Shown piece by piece: positions 43,621 to 52,173 of a stretch of 64,000 nt of DNA. Origin of the DNA: Streptomyces nojiriensis (GTDB lineage: Bacteria > Actinomycetota > Actinomycetes > Streptomycetales > Streptomycetaceae); NCBI RefSeq assembly GCF_017639205.1, contig NZ_CP071139.1, positions 8,927,501 to 8,991,500 of the forward strand, written 5' to 3'. How positions within the stretch are numbered: the stretch's first letter is position 1; the number at the start of each line of letters is the position of its first letter. A program made the position numbers and the translations under genes. The notes beneath the pieces were generated by a model. That model searched no databases. It saw nothing but the letters and a program-made list of their open reading frames with translations, and had not been told where the DNA came from.

Positions 43621-44739
43621 TCACGAGTGGCGCAGGCCGGCCACGGCGTCGGCGATGTAGTGGTCCCCGAATCGGATCAGTGAGGCGTACTGCGCCGCGC
43701 GGCGATGCCGCATCAGCCGCAGTTCGGCGACCGCGTTGTCGGGGCCCTCGGGCTTCTGAGCGATGGAACGACGCAGATGCACCATCGAGTACGCCAGGGT
43801 GACGTGCCGTTCACCGTCCACGATGTCGGCTTCCAGGAGCGCGCCCCGTGCCTCGGCCAGCTCCGGGGCGCGGGCCGCCAAGTGCTCGTAGGAGTCCGGA
43901 ACCACGGACAGCAGGTCCTTCATCGCCGCCCGGAACAGCTTGTATCCGCGATGCTGGCGCCCGCTCAACGGGACGTCCACCGAAGGAGGCGCCATGGTGT
44001 GGCGTATCGCCGCCATGTAGTAGTCGGCCGGGATCGTACTGGCGTGAGCCATCGCCGCCGGGAAGCCGCGCACATACACCGTCGCATCGGCCAGCCGCGT
44101 GAGCGCGGCATCGCCGTCGCCGAGCCGCAGATGGTGGGCGGCGTCGGCCACGGCGACTGCGGCGCAGACGTTGAACAGGACATGGACCTGGTGGCCGATG
44201 AGCCACCGAGCACTCCACACACTCTCCAACGACGATCCCGCACCGGCCTCGGGGACGGCCACCGGCGGGACGGAGCCATGGCCTGCGCCCGGCGCTGCGC
44301 CGGTGAGATCGAGCACCGACCGCCGCATCCCGGCCACCTCCAGCGCCAGGTCGGAACCCGACAGCGGAGCATCGCACAGATCTTCCAGACCACGGTGGAT
44401 GACGAGGACACCGTGCAGGGCAGCCTGCTGATCCGACAGCTCCCCCTCACGGACCCGGAAGAACGACTGGCTGGTCGACTCCGCCGGCAGTCCCTCACCG
44501 ACGACGGCCGGAGCCAGATCGGCCAGCTCGGCCACCAACTCGCCTGCAGCAGTGGCGGCTTGCCGCAGCGCGAGGGTGCGCTCGACAGGTCCGGCATGGG
44601 TCGACAGCGCGGCCAGTACACGCGCGGTGCGCTTCGCCTCGGCATCGACCTGTGGACCCAACACCGGGACGGGCCGCCCGCCGCGAGGCTCTCGGAAGAC
44701 AGCGACAGCAGGATGACCGGCAACCGGTGATAAGCCCAT
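43621..44739 (-). CDS. Unrecognised protein coupled to the dioxygenase
   Basis: About 372 residues from ATG 44739 (start uncertain; the frame stays open upstream). Largely helical, with blocks RTARVLAALSTHAGPVERTL, LIGHQVHVLFNVCAAVAVAD, TIPADYYMAAIRHTMAPPSV and MVHLRRSIAQKPEG. No signal peptide or classical catalytic motif. The stop overlaps the potential GTG start of the dioxygenase, so the two probably act together, perhaps as partner or carrier protein for the oxidation (inference). Confidence 0.55.
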   Translation of the reverse strand: MGLSPVAGHPAVAVFREPRGGRPVPVLGPQVDAEAKRTARVLAALSTHAGPVERTLALRQAATAAGELVAELADLAPAVVGEGLPAESTSQSFFRVREGELSDQQAALHGVLVIHRGLEDLCDAPLSGSDLALEVAGMRRSVLDLTGAAPGAGHGSVPPVAVPEAGAGSSLESVWSARWLIGHQVHVLFNVCAAVAVADAAHHLRLGDGDAALTRLADATVYVRGFPAAMAHASTIPADYYMAAIRHTMAPPSVDVPLSGRQHRGYKLFRAAMKDLLSVVPDSYEHLAARAPELAEARGALLEADIVDGERHVTLAYSMVHLRRSIAQKPEGPDNAVAELRLMRHRRAAQYASLIRFGDHYIADAVAGLRHS

Positions 44740-45238
44740 GGTGGAAGTACATCGCCAGGAACACTGCGCGCGAAACCTGATCTGCAGGACCATTCCCGCG
44801 CAGCGCACCGGAGTCGGCCCAGGAGGTGAGCGGCGGCGAGCCCGGTACGCCCTGCGGACTCCGTCCGACCCAGGCCGACAGCGCCACCGCCACCGGGCCT
44901 CCGGCACCCGCTCCGCGGATGGGGCATCGCCCGTTCGATGCTCCTCAACGGGACGCGGTGGAGGCCGGCGCAGCCGGACGACCCGCCGAACCCCATGACA
45001 GCGGCCAGTGGATTCACGGCCGCCGTTACCCGACCCCGGCCACGGCCCCCGGCGTGCGGCCACCCGTGGGACGGGCCGCCGAGCCGGCGGGCGCCGTACT
45101 CGCACCTTCCTCGGAGGCCGAGTTCCACGACTGGGCCGTCGAACTCCTCGGCCCGTGCAGCCTGCCGCATCCCTTCCCGCGCGGCTGCGCGGAGGACCGC
45201 AATCGTTCGGTGCAACTCCCGTCCTGGAGGATGCACTG

Positions 45239-45453
45239 ATGACGACCAGTGACGGCGGCATCGTCTGCGAAGACCCGGCGTCCGCGCTCATTGCGGACGC
45301 CATCGCGGCGCGATGCCCCGGGCCAAGGCCGATCTCGCCGAACTCGTCGCCATCCCCTCCGTTGCCGACCCACTCCAGCAGCCGCCGGAGGAGTGCCGCA
45401 GGGCTGCCCAGTGGGTCGCCGACGCCTTCAGCGAGGCCGGACTGCAGTTGTGA
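45239..45453 (+). pseudogene. N-terminal fragment of an M20 family dipeptidase
   Basis: ATG 45239 with GGAGG upstream. After a one-base shift near 45313 the sequence reads MPRAKADLAELVAIPSVADP and EECRRAAQWVADAFSEAGLQ, the start of an M20/ArgE-type peptidase, then stops. All catalytic residues are missing. Confidence 0.6.
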
Positions 45454-45644
45454 GAAGGCCGCCTCCCGAGCCGGGCTGCGCCACCCGCAGCAAGGCGCGA
45501 CCCCGCGTCGTGCGTCCGGTGTCGCGGCCGTGGTCAGGGGAGGCGGATCGGGGCGGGTAGGAGCATGCGGGCCGGTACCGGGTGCCACTGGACGGCTCCG
45601 GCACGGTCCAGTACGGCACGGCCGAAGGCCTGGTCCCCGAAGTG

Positions 45645-45803
45645 GATCGATGAGTTCGAGGGCGTCGGTGATGCCGTGCTCGTGCTGGAGGATCAGCACG
45701 TCGCGGCTGACCTCGGGGGTGACGTTGGGGGTGCCGTCGCGGTCGCTGCCGATCCAGGTGCCGAAGGTCAGCGGGCGGGTGCGGGCGGGGAAGGTGCCGC
45801 AGT
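45645..45803 (-). pseudogene. Internal fragment of phosphoenolpyruvate carboxylase
   Basis: The minus strand encodes PLTFGTWIGSDRDGTPNVTP and SRDVLILQHEHGITDALELID. The G-x-W-I-G-x-D-R-D-G-x-P-x-V motif is diagnostic for PEP carboxylase. Only about 53 codons of a 900-codon gene are present, so this is a translocated scrap. Confidence 0.7.
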
Positions 45804-46124
45804 CTGCCCGGTGATGAGCGGATTTCTCGGGGGGTGAAAGCGCGCGGGGTGCAGGGCGCCGAGTCGCGTAGCTCCGTCGGGTGTCCTGGACCGCTGTCCT
45901 GAACCTCGATGGAGACGCCGGCGCCGGCCCCGTGCGGGGCAGGGCGATGGCCGAACGGGCTGGACTCGCCCCGGAAGCGGAATGGGCCGCTGACCGGGGG
46001 AGTCCGGCCCGTTCGGCGACCTCGGACACGTCGGCCGCGTTCTTGGGTGCGTTGATCCTGTCCGGTGTGTGCGCGGCGGGCGGTGTTGCCGGGGGCCAGG
46101 TCGGGGCATCCGCCCGTACCGGCA

Positions 46125-46164
46125 TACGGCAGTGCACCGCAGGGGGCTGCGGTGCACTGCCGTA
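46125..46164. terminator. Strong 18-bp perfect hairpin
   Basis: TACGGCAGTGCACCGCAG (46125-46142) and its perfect complement (46147-46164) are separated by GGGG. It sits 22 bp past the stop of a minus-strand membrane-protein remnant, the right place for its terminator. No U tract is evident, as is usual in Streptomyces. Confidence 0.65.
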
Positions 46165-46186
46165 CGGCGGTCTGCGGTCGAGGGGC

Positions 46187-46262
46187 TCAGGCGGGCTCGG
46201 GGGCCCGGCGGCGGGTGCTGATCACCACGAGGCCGCCGATCACCGCGAGGGCCGTCAGGACG
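46187..46262 (-). pseudogene. C-terminal tail of a membrane protein
   Basis: Reads a hydrophobic helix (FAAVLTALAVIGGLVVIS) followed by TRRRAPEPA and stop. This is the stop-transfer end of a single-pass or anchored surface protein. The rest is missing; upstream DNA encodes an unrelated unrecognised fragment (TSAMCEALVAGIRPEAKDGF) up to about 46515. Confidence 0.4.
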
Positions 46263-46600
46263 GCGGCGAAGACGGTCGGCGGCGATCCGGATCAGGAACG
46301 GCACGAGCAGGAGGTGCATGGCCTCCCTGACCTGATTTCCCTGGGGAAAGCGCGTCCAGGGGAGTTCGTTCAGCAGGAAGCCGTCCTTGGCCTCGGGCCG
46401 GATGCCGGCCACCAGCGCCTCGCACATCGCGGACGTCGGATCCATCCGCCACGCGTCCACATGGCACCACCCCACCACATCGCCACGTCTGATCGGAGCC
46501 GATGACGCCTGAGCGGACCTACATCGGCGTCCTGACACCTGCGAACGAAGCCCTCCCTGCGAAGTCCCCGGCCGGTTCAGAGGCTCGCCGGGCAGGTACG

Positions 46601-47371
46601 TCAGCGGGTGGCGGCGTTGCGTAGTGCGAGCGTGGTCCGGGCGGCGGTGGCGAGGTCGGTCTCGCGGGCCAGGCGTACGCCGGCGAGGTTGGCGGCGTCG
46701 CTCCACGCGCAGAGGACCTGGTCGCCGGCGGGGCCCGCGACGAAGCCGCAGGCGAGGCCGCCGCCGTGCTGGCCCGCGTCGAAGCGGGCCACGTCGCGGG
46801 CCTTCGCGCCGGCGAAGTAGTTGCGGAACTCCTGCTCGATGGACTTGGTCGCCTTGGACTCGGCGACCTTGGGGTCCCAATCGGCGCTGCTGACCAGGAC
46901 GAAGAGGTCGTAGGACCCGTCGGCGTCCTGGTCGTAGTAGCCGGTCCGCATGCTGTGCGGGAGTTCACGGCCGGCCAGCACCTCGGTCTCGGCGCGCTTG
47001 GCGTCCTCGCCCGTCAGGAGGCGGAAGCGGTCGAAGAGCTCCGGGAGGACGATGACGAGGGACTCCTCGCTGCCGTCCGCGGCGCGCACCTCGATCGCGC
47101 GGGGCTCGGGACGGTAGGAGACGGCGGCCTTGACGCTCGCGGCGGCCAAGATGAACACGCTCACACCCGCGATGAACCAGGTCCGCTTCCTCTTCCCGCG
47201 CACAGCTTGTGCCGGATCGCTGCCGGGCGGGGCTGACTGCGTGCGCCAGGAGCGGGTCAGCCACCAGAGCGCGCCGATGGCTGTGGCGGCGGCGGACATG
47301 CCCCCGATGACCTCGCCGACGGCGAAAGCCTGCGAGGTGGGGTCGATGGAAGCAACGATCACGCCCGGCAT
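46601..47371 (-). CDS. Membrane-anchored hypothetical protein
   Basis: About 256 residues from ATG 47371. Two hydrophobic segments (near 14-36, VGEVIGGMSAAATAIGALWW, and near 65-85, TWFIAGVSVFILAAASV) flank a short basic loop; the remaining 160 residues are soluble and probably extracytoplasmic (RPEPRAIEVRAADGSEESLV, SYDLFVLVSSADWDPK). Function unknown. The frame is open upstream into a lipoprotein-like fragment but is not part of this gene. Confidence 0.65.
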   Translation of the reverse strand: MPGVIVASIDPTSQAFAVGEVIGGMSAAATAIGALWWLTRSWRTQSAPPGSDPAQAVRGKRKRTWFIAGVSVFILAAASVKAAVSYRPEPRAIEVRAADGSEESLVIVLPELFDRFRLLTGEDAKRAETEVLAGRELPHSMRTGYYDQDADGSYDLFVLVSSADWDPKVAESKATKSIEQEFRNYFAGAKARDVARFDAGQHGGGLACGFVAGPAGDQVLCAWSDAANLAGVRLARETDLATAARTTLALRNAATR

Positions 47372-47403
47372 CGTACGTGTGACCGAAACTCCGTGAACTG
47401 CAA

Positions 47404-47950
47404 TTACGTGACGGTCTGCGCTCCATCCCTGCCCGTGCCGGAATGGAGCGCGGGGGACAGCCGCGGTCCCTGCCTCCCGGCCGGCAGGTCGGGAACGCAT
47501 CGAAGGCAGTAGGCGCGGGCGGATGCCAGCCGTTGTCGTCCGGGTCGTAAACGCCCTTGTGGCCGGGGCGTCCACCTCTACGGGGTTGTTGACGCGGGTG
47601 GAGGCGAGATCGATCGCGTTCGGGCCGTTGGTGGTCGCCTTGAGCAGAAACGGTTCGCTTTTGGTGGCTACGAGGAAGACCCCTTGCATGGTGTTGACCG
47701 TGACCACCTCCTGGCCGTCGATCCTGGTCAGTGCACCCTTCTCCGCGCCCGGAATGCTGTACATGCCCCTGAGCAGGCCGTCAGGGTCGCACAGGCTGGT
47801 CAATCCCTTCATGGAGGGGTGCGAGGCCTCCGTACGCATCCAGCGGCCCGACATCTCCTCGCGGGCCTGGACCGCTTGATCCCCGGGCATGCCCTGCGTC
47901 CGGGCGAGGACGAAGGCCTCGTCGCCCCGCAGGAACGTGTGATCCCGGGT
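47404..47950 (-). pseudogene. Fragment of a secreted/lipoprotein-type hypothetical protein, frameshifted
   Basis: The minus strand reads REEMSGRWMRTEASHPSMKG, LTSLCDPDGLLRGMYSIPG and VNTMQGVFLVATKSEPFLLK, a coherent beta-rich domain like that of Streptomyces lipoproteins. Near 47560 the frame shifts and continues VYDPDDNGWHPPAPTAFDAF to a stop at 47404. The N-terminus, including any signal peptide, is missing. Confidence 0.5.
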
Positions 47951-48094
47951 GCGGCCGGGAGTGTCGATGCGCCCGCACCGGCCGCCGCACGACCCGTGCC
48001 GGGAAGCGCGCCGCGCCTGACCTGCGGGCCACAACCCGCCGCTGGGGGTTCGGGATCCATGCCGGCGCCAGCCGTTTCGTGGCTACTGCACGGC

Positions 48095-48172
48095 GGGGGA
48101 GCGGCCGGATTCGAACCGGCGTCCTCCCCTCTTGCCAAGAGGGCGCGTCTACCTCTGCGCTACAGCTCCCCC
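48095..48172 (-). tRNA. tRNA-like gene, anticodon GGC (Ala), atypical
   Basis: The minus strand folds with acceptor GGGGGAGC/GCTCCCCC, anticodon stem CCCTC/GAGGG around loop TTGGCAA (anticodon GGC, alanine) and T arm GCCGG-TTCGAAT-CCGGC. The D arm (GCGC...ACGC) is imperfect, the acceptor is one pair longer than normal and the variable region has six bases, so it departs from the standard cloverleaf. No CCA is encoded. It may be a functional but divergent tRNA, or a degraded or att-site-derived one. Confidence 0.6.
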
Positions 48173-48709
48173 GCCGCGGTACGCGCACCCTATGCGCTCC
48201 CGCCAGGACTCGCGTAACGGGTTTTCGGGCCTGCCGCTCCCTTGGCGTAGGTCAGGAATGAACCGCCGGAGACTGACAGCCTGATGAGGATCGAATCCCG
48301 TGGGTTCGTCATCTCCGAAGCGTCGAGCGTGCGGAACATCCCGCCCTTGTCGTTTTCGGCGCCGGGGCCGCGATCGGAGTCACATCAAGACCGCGGGGAG
48401 TCTCTCCCCGCTCGTCTCCGCAGTCAACCTCGCTCGGCACGACTGATCCACCAAGAACCCGCCGATCGAATCGACTTGACCGGCGAGCCCCTGGATGGTG
48501 CCGCCCGTTGATCAGTCATCGGCCGGAGTGCCTGCGGGAATTGGCTAGCAGGTGCATGACGGGTTGGTGGGGTGCGGGGCTACCTTCTTAGGGCTTCGGA
48601 AGGGCGGCTGCCCGAACTCGCGTGCCACAGGCGGGCGGTGGCGGCGTCTCCAGTGCCCCGGCTCCTCCGAGGGGCCGGGTCCCCCCCCCACGCATGAAGG
48701 AAGACGACC
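48173..48709. other. No gene recognised
   Basis: About 540 bp downstream of the tRNA-like gene with only overlapping frames. Streptomyces integrative elements use tRNA 3' ends as attachment sites, but no repeat of the tRNA 3' end was noticed elsewhere in the window. Confidence 0.4.
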
Positions 48710-49283
48710 ATGTCTCTGGGCACTTGGCTGAAAAGTCGGCACCTCCGCTGCCGCGCTGGTCCTCGCGGCGGCAACCGCTGCGACCGCGGCACCCGCGCCC
48801 ATACCGGACGCCACCGCAGCGATAGTGACACTCCATTACGACGGCAGCCGGGCCGGTGGCTGGGAAGCGGCCATCGCGGCCGGGGTCGCTTCCTGGAACG
48901 CGAACGTCACCAACGTACGGCTGGTGGAGGCCGCGCCCGGGGCCCGGGCCGAGATCGTCATCGTGGCGACCGCCGACTGGCCGCAAGCCACCCTCGGTCC
49001 GGTCCGTCCGGGGCGACAGGTCCGAGTCGAACTCGGCGCGCAGGCCGTGAGCCAGGGGTACGACAAGACGCGCATCGCTGCGCACGAGCTGGGCCACAGC
49101 CTGGGCCTCCCGGACACCAAGCCGGGGCCGTGCTCCCAGCTGATGTCCGGGTCCAGCGCCGGGACGGCCTGCACCAACGCCGTGCCCAACGCGACGGAGC
49201 GGTCCCGCGTGCAGAACGCGTACGCGAACCGGCTCGCGGCAACCGTGCCGACCGGCGGCCGGGTACTGATCGACGCCCCCTGA
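48710..49283 (+). pseudogene. Snapalysin-like secreted zinc protease, frameshift in the signal peptide
   Basis: ATG 48710 reads SLGTWLK and then loses frame in an AAAA run at about 48730; one base off, the signal peptide continues (TSAAALVLAAATAATAAPAP). The mature enzyme is intact: TLHYDGSRAGGWEAAIAAG and the metzincin-type motif A-A-H-E-L-G-H-S-L-G-L-P-D near 49080, as in snapalysin (M7), ending LMSGSSAGTACTNAVPNATE. The GTG at 48825 could start a protein without signal peptide. One extra A explains the break. Confidence 0.7.
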
Positions 49284-49404
49284 CCGGCGGGTCGGCGGGT
49301 GGGCCGGTGCGAGGCCTGGCTGGGACGGGATTCCCGGAGGGTGGCCGTGCCGGTCCACTGCCGAGCCTTCATCAGGACGCAGCTTCGGGTGCGGGTACCG
49401 CTCA

Positions 49405-49983
49405 GGCGGTGAACTTCGAGGTCACCTACACCCACGGCTCGGAAGGCTCGTGGCTGTCGTGTCACCACGGCATCCTCGCGGAGACCCGCTTCGCTCACCT
49501 ACAAGGGGTCAACTTCGACACGGACCGTGAGGTCTGGCGGACGGAGTACGTGCGCCGGGAGATCGCGGCCGTCCAGGAGCAGTTACACGGCAATGCTGTT
49601 CTCCTGCTCGGCCACCAGCTCGACCAGGACGCCGAGCAGACCCTCGCTTTCCTTGGATCGGTGGCGCGCGTCGCAGAGTCACTGCGCACCCGGTATCCCC
49701 GCGTGGGCCCCTCTGTCGGCACGGAGCTGACCATCTTCATGTTCGGCCCGGTGCCGGGAAGGGACTATGAGGAGCGCGGTCAGGCGCTGGGGCGCCCGGA
49801 GTCGGCCGGCTACCAGGAGCGGCTGAACGCCTTCCCAAGGACGTCACCCAGCTCATGCTCCTGCTCGACGCCATCCCGTCCGTCAAGGGGAGGCCCGACT
49901 GGCTCCGCCGCAAGCTTCAGTCCGTCTGCGCGGGCCGTGGGTACGGCCGCGACGTCTACCACCACCAGGTTCGGGCCCGTACA
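49405..49983 (+). pseudogene. Unrecognised protein, 5'-truncated and frameshifted
   Basis: Reads FEVTYTHGSEGSWLSCHHGI, VWRTEYVRREIAAVQEQLHG, and VGTELTIFMFGPVPGRDYEE without a start codon of its own. After NAFP near 49840 the frame shifts to KDVTQLMLLLDAIPSVKGRP. It ends against an IS5 fragment. Family not recognised. Confidence 0.45.
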
Positions 49984-49984
49984 C

Positions 49985-50110
49985 CGGCGGGGAACTTGAA
50001 CACGATGCCTTCCAGCACCTGACGGTGATCACGCCACCGCCCATGAGCCCGGCCCGCCGACGGCAGCAACGGCGCGATCACCGCCCACGCGGCACCAGAC
50101 ACGACCGGAC
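49985..50110 (-). pseudogene. N-terminal fragment of an IS5-family transposase
   Basis: Minus strand: AWAVIAPLLPSAGRAHGRWR followed by DHRQVLEGIVFKFPAGV is the conserved start of IS5-type (DUF4096) transposases, which begin L-S-D-x-x-W-x-x-I-x-P-L-L-P. The catalytic domain is missing. Confidence 0.6.
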
Positions 50111-51042
50111 CAGCGATCCGGTGATCGGAAAGACGCCCACGAGGTGCAGCCCGCCAGCCAGGCCCCGGAGCAGGGTCACCGGATCCCAGCCCGAAATGTC
50201 CCGGACCCGCATGAACGCGTCCGGCTGAGGCATCGGCAACGCCAGCCACAGTGCCCAGTAGTTCGCGATCACGGTCTGCGCGGTCCATGCAGGCACATCC
50301 GGCTCCCGGCCGTACGAGGTGAGGCAGAGCGCCTGACGGTGCAGCACCCCGCCCTCACCCTGCCGGGCCGCCGCCTCTGTCGTGGCGCCGCAGGTGACCG
50401 AAGGGCACCGCCCGATCCGAGGCCGCCAGCTGGGCCGCGACGGCGACCGGACCGAGCCTTGGCCGGGGTGACCGCCCGGCGCGCGCCGGGCGGGACGGGG
50501 CCGTTCAGCGCGCATGCCGGCAGGTGCGCGGTTTCCCGGGTGTGCACCTACCTGGCCAGCGGGTGGGTGCGGACCGCCGCCTCGCCGTCCAGGGCGGCCG
50601 CGATGATCCGGTCCGCGTCCATCGCCGCGTCCAGCCACGGCACCGGCATCACGTCCGAACCCAGGCGCCTGCGCAGCTCCGGCAGTGCCCGTGCCGTATG
50701 TTCGCCAACGGCTGCCGCCATCGCCAAGCACTTCGGCTTAGGCCGCTCCACCCTCTACCGCACCCTGGCCGAATTCACCGACCCCCTGTCATGCCGCCCG
50801 ACAACCGTCGGTGACCAGCCGAGAACCCAGCCTGCCATTCGAGTACGTACCGCAGTCGGCGACGGTGTCGGCCGAAGCAGGTGCCGGTCATCCAGCCCTC
50901 GCGGGTTCTCGACTGTGGGCGGTCATCCACGAGTCGACCCGGCACGAGTCGCCTCCTCAGCGTGTGCCGGCTCGCGGCCTTCGCCCGGCTCGGCACGGAG
51001 CGGGCGTCTGGTGAGCCTTCAGCGCATTCGGCATTCCAACTA
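50111..51042. other. Decayed region with a resolvase HTH remnant
   Basis: On the plus strand near 50716-50790 the reading AAAIAKHFGLGRSTLYRTLA is the C-terminal HTH of a serine resolvase; the catalytic part is absent. On the minus strand, EPDVPAWTAQTVIANYWALW (about 50230-50330) and LRRRLGSDVMPVPWLDAAMD (about 50600-50690) are scraps of unrecognised proteins. No intact gene. Confidence 0.5.
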
Positions 51043-51100
51043 CTGTGGCAAACTTGACCAAAAATAGTCATTCTTCAATACAAAGTGAACATTTTTCTAA
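51043..51100 (+). promoter_or_regulatory. AT-rich island with a possible sigma-70-type promoter
   Basis: About 55 bp of AT-rich sequence stands out from the GC-rich surroundings. TTGACC at 51054-51059 and TACAAA at 51079-51084 (19-bp spacing) or AATACA two bases earlier (17 bp) could form a promoter for the gene at 51286. Assignment is tentative. Confidence 0.35.
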
Positions 51101-51285
51101 TCTGCCCCCCGCCAGGTGACCGAGCTGCGTAGGCTCCTAAGTGGTTCGGGTGATGCCACATGTCATCCGAACGAGGAAGTTCTTTCACTCGGGAGTGGGC
51201 GCGTCTTGTCGGGCTACGTGTACGAAACGACGCTGTCGGAGCTCGTCAGGAGGAAACGGCCCGCCGGAACTGGAGGGGAAATCTC

Positions 51286-51579
51286 ATGGCTGAGATCGAT
51301 CTCGGAGTGGCGTCGGACTGGGATGAGGGTGACAATCACGGCCGTATCAAACTGCGGCAGAACCAGATCATCCCGACCTCAAAGGACGTGCTCATCAGCT
51401 CTCCGGTGAGCATCGAACTTTCGGTGAACACGAACTACTCCACCTCACAGGAGGCGGACAAGATCTACTTCACGACCCACCACGGTTCCACCAAGAAGGT
51501 CATCGCGGTACTCGACTCCGACGGCAACCTACACATCGCCGGTCGCCTGATCACAGAGCAGAAGGACCTGTCGTACTAG
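51286..51579 (+). CDS. Small conserved beta-rich protein
   Basis: 97 residues. ATG 51286 with a strong GGAGGGG seven bases upstream. Beta-rich, low-GC-like composition: GRIKLRQNQIIPTSKDVLIS, VNTNYSTSQEADKIYFTTHH, VIAVLDSDGNLHIAGRLITE. No signal peptide or cysteines. It looks like a widespread small Streptomyces family of unknown function (possibly DUF6342; not certain). Followed by a perfect hairpin at 51720. Confidence 0.75.
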   Translation: MAEIDLGVASDWDEGDNHGRIKLRQNQIIPTSKDVLISSPVSIELSVNTNYSTSQEADKIYFTTHHGSTKKVIAVLDSDGNLHIAGRLITEQKDLSY

Positions 51580-51719
51580 GCAGGGACGCAAGCCACCCTC
51601 CCCGGCCGGCAAAACCAAGCAGACGTCCGGCCGCAGTGAACTCGCAGCAGGCCGACATCGCCGTCGGTGAGTTCGGGAAGGCGTGAACAGCGTCGAGGCG
51701 TCCAGGCTCGGCTAATGAC

Positions 51720-51755
51720 CCAGAGGGGCGGGGCAAGCCCATCCCGCCCCTCTGG
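51720..51755. terminator. 13-bp perfect hairpin terminator
   Basis: CCAGAGGGGCGGG (51720-51732) and CCCGCCCCTCTGG (51743-51755) are perfect complements with a 10-nt loop. Located 140 bp downstream of the small conserved gene; likely its terminator. Confidence 0.65.
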
Positions 51756-52173
51756 CATTCCTCAGGGTGTGGTCGGTCATCGTGGGCCGCCCTCCCGTCC
51801 GGGGGTGACGGGCAGTCGAGCGTTGTCCAGCAATGATCGAAGACTTGGTGGATGTGCCCCTCGAAGGGGGCGCCGAACCAGGCCTGAAAATCTTGAGCGC
51901 TTCCGAGGCCAGGGCCTTGATGGTCCTGGCCGGGCTGTTCGACGACGAAGCGCAGTCCGTGGAGGTCCGTCATGCGGCGGGGGAGATGCGCTTCCGCAGT
52001 GGGTCCCGACTGGCCTGCCATTGTCATGGCCCCGGCCCGCAACGTGCCCCGCTGGTCGGACACCACCGCCCCAGTGGGGACTTCCCCTATGCCTGCCGAA
52101 GAGTGGGAATTGTGTGCGAACTGCGGACTGATGTGCGGAGACCCGCTGCCTCCACCCCCAGGGAGTCCCTGCT

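Noticed and set aside
43621..46137. An 838-codon minus-strand frame covering the partner gene and its upstream region
   Set aside because: Only the part after 44739 looks coding; the upstream part runs through a PEP carboxylase scrap and low-complexity sequence.
32528..50790. The recombinase N-terminus at 32.5 kb and resolvase HTH at 50.7 kb as ends of one transposon
   Set aside because: No matching inverted repeats were seen at the outer borders, and the intervening genes look unrelated to transposition.
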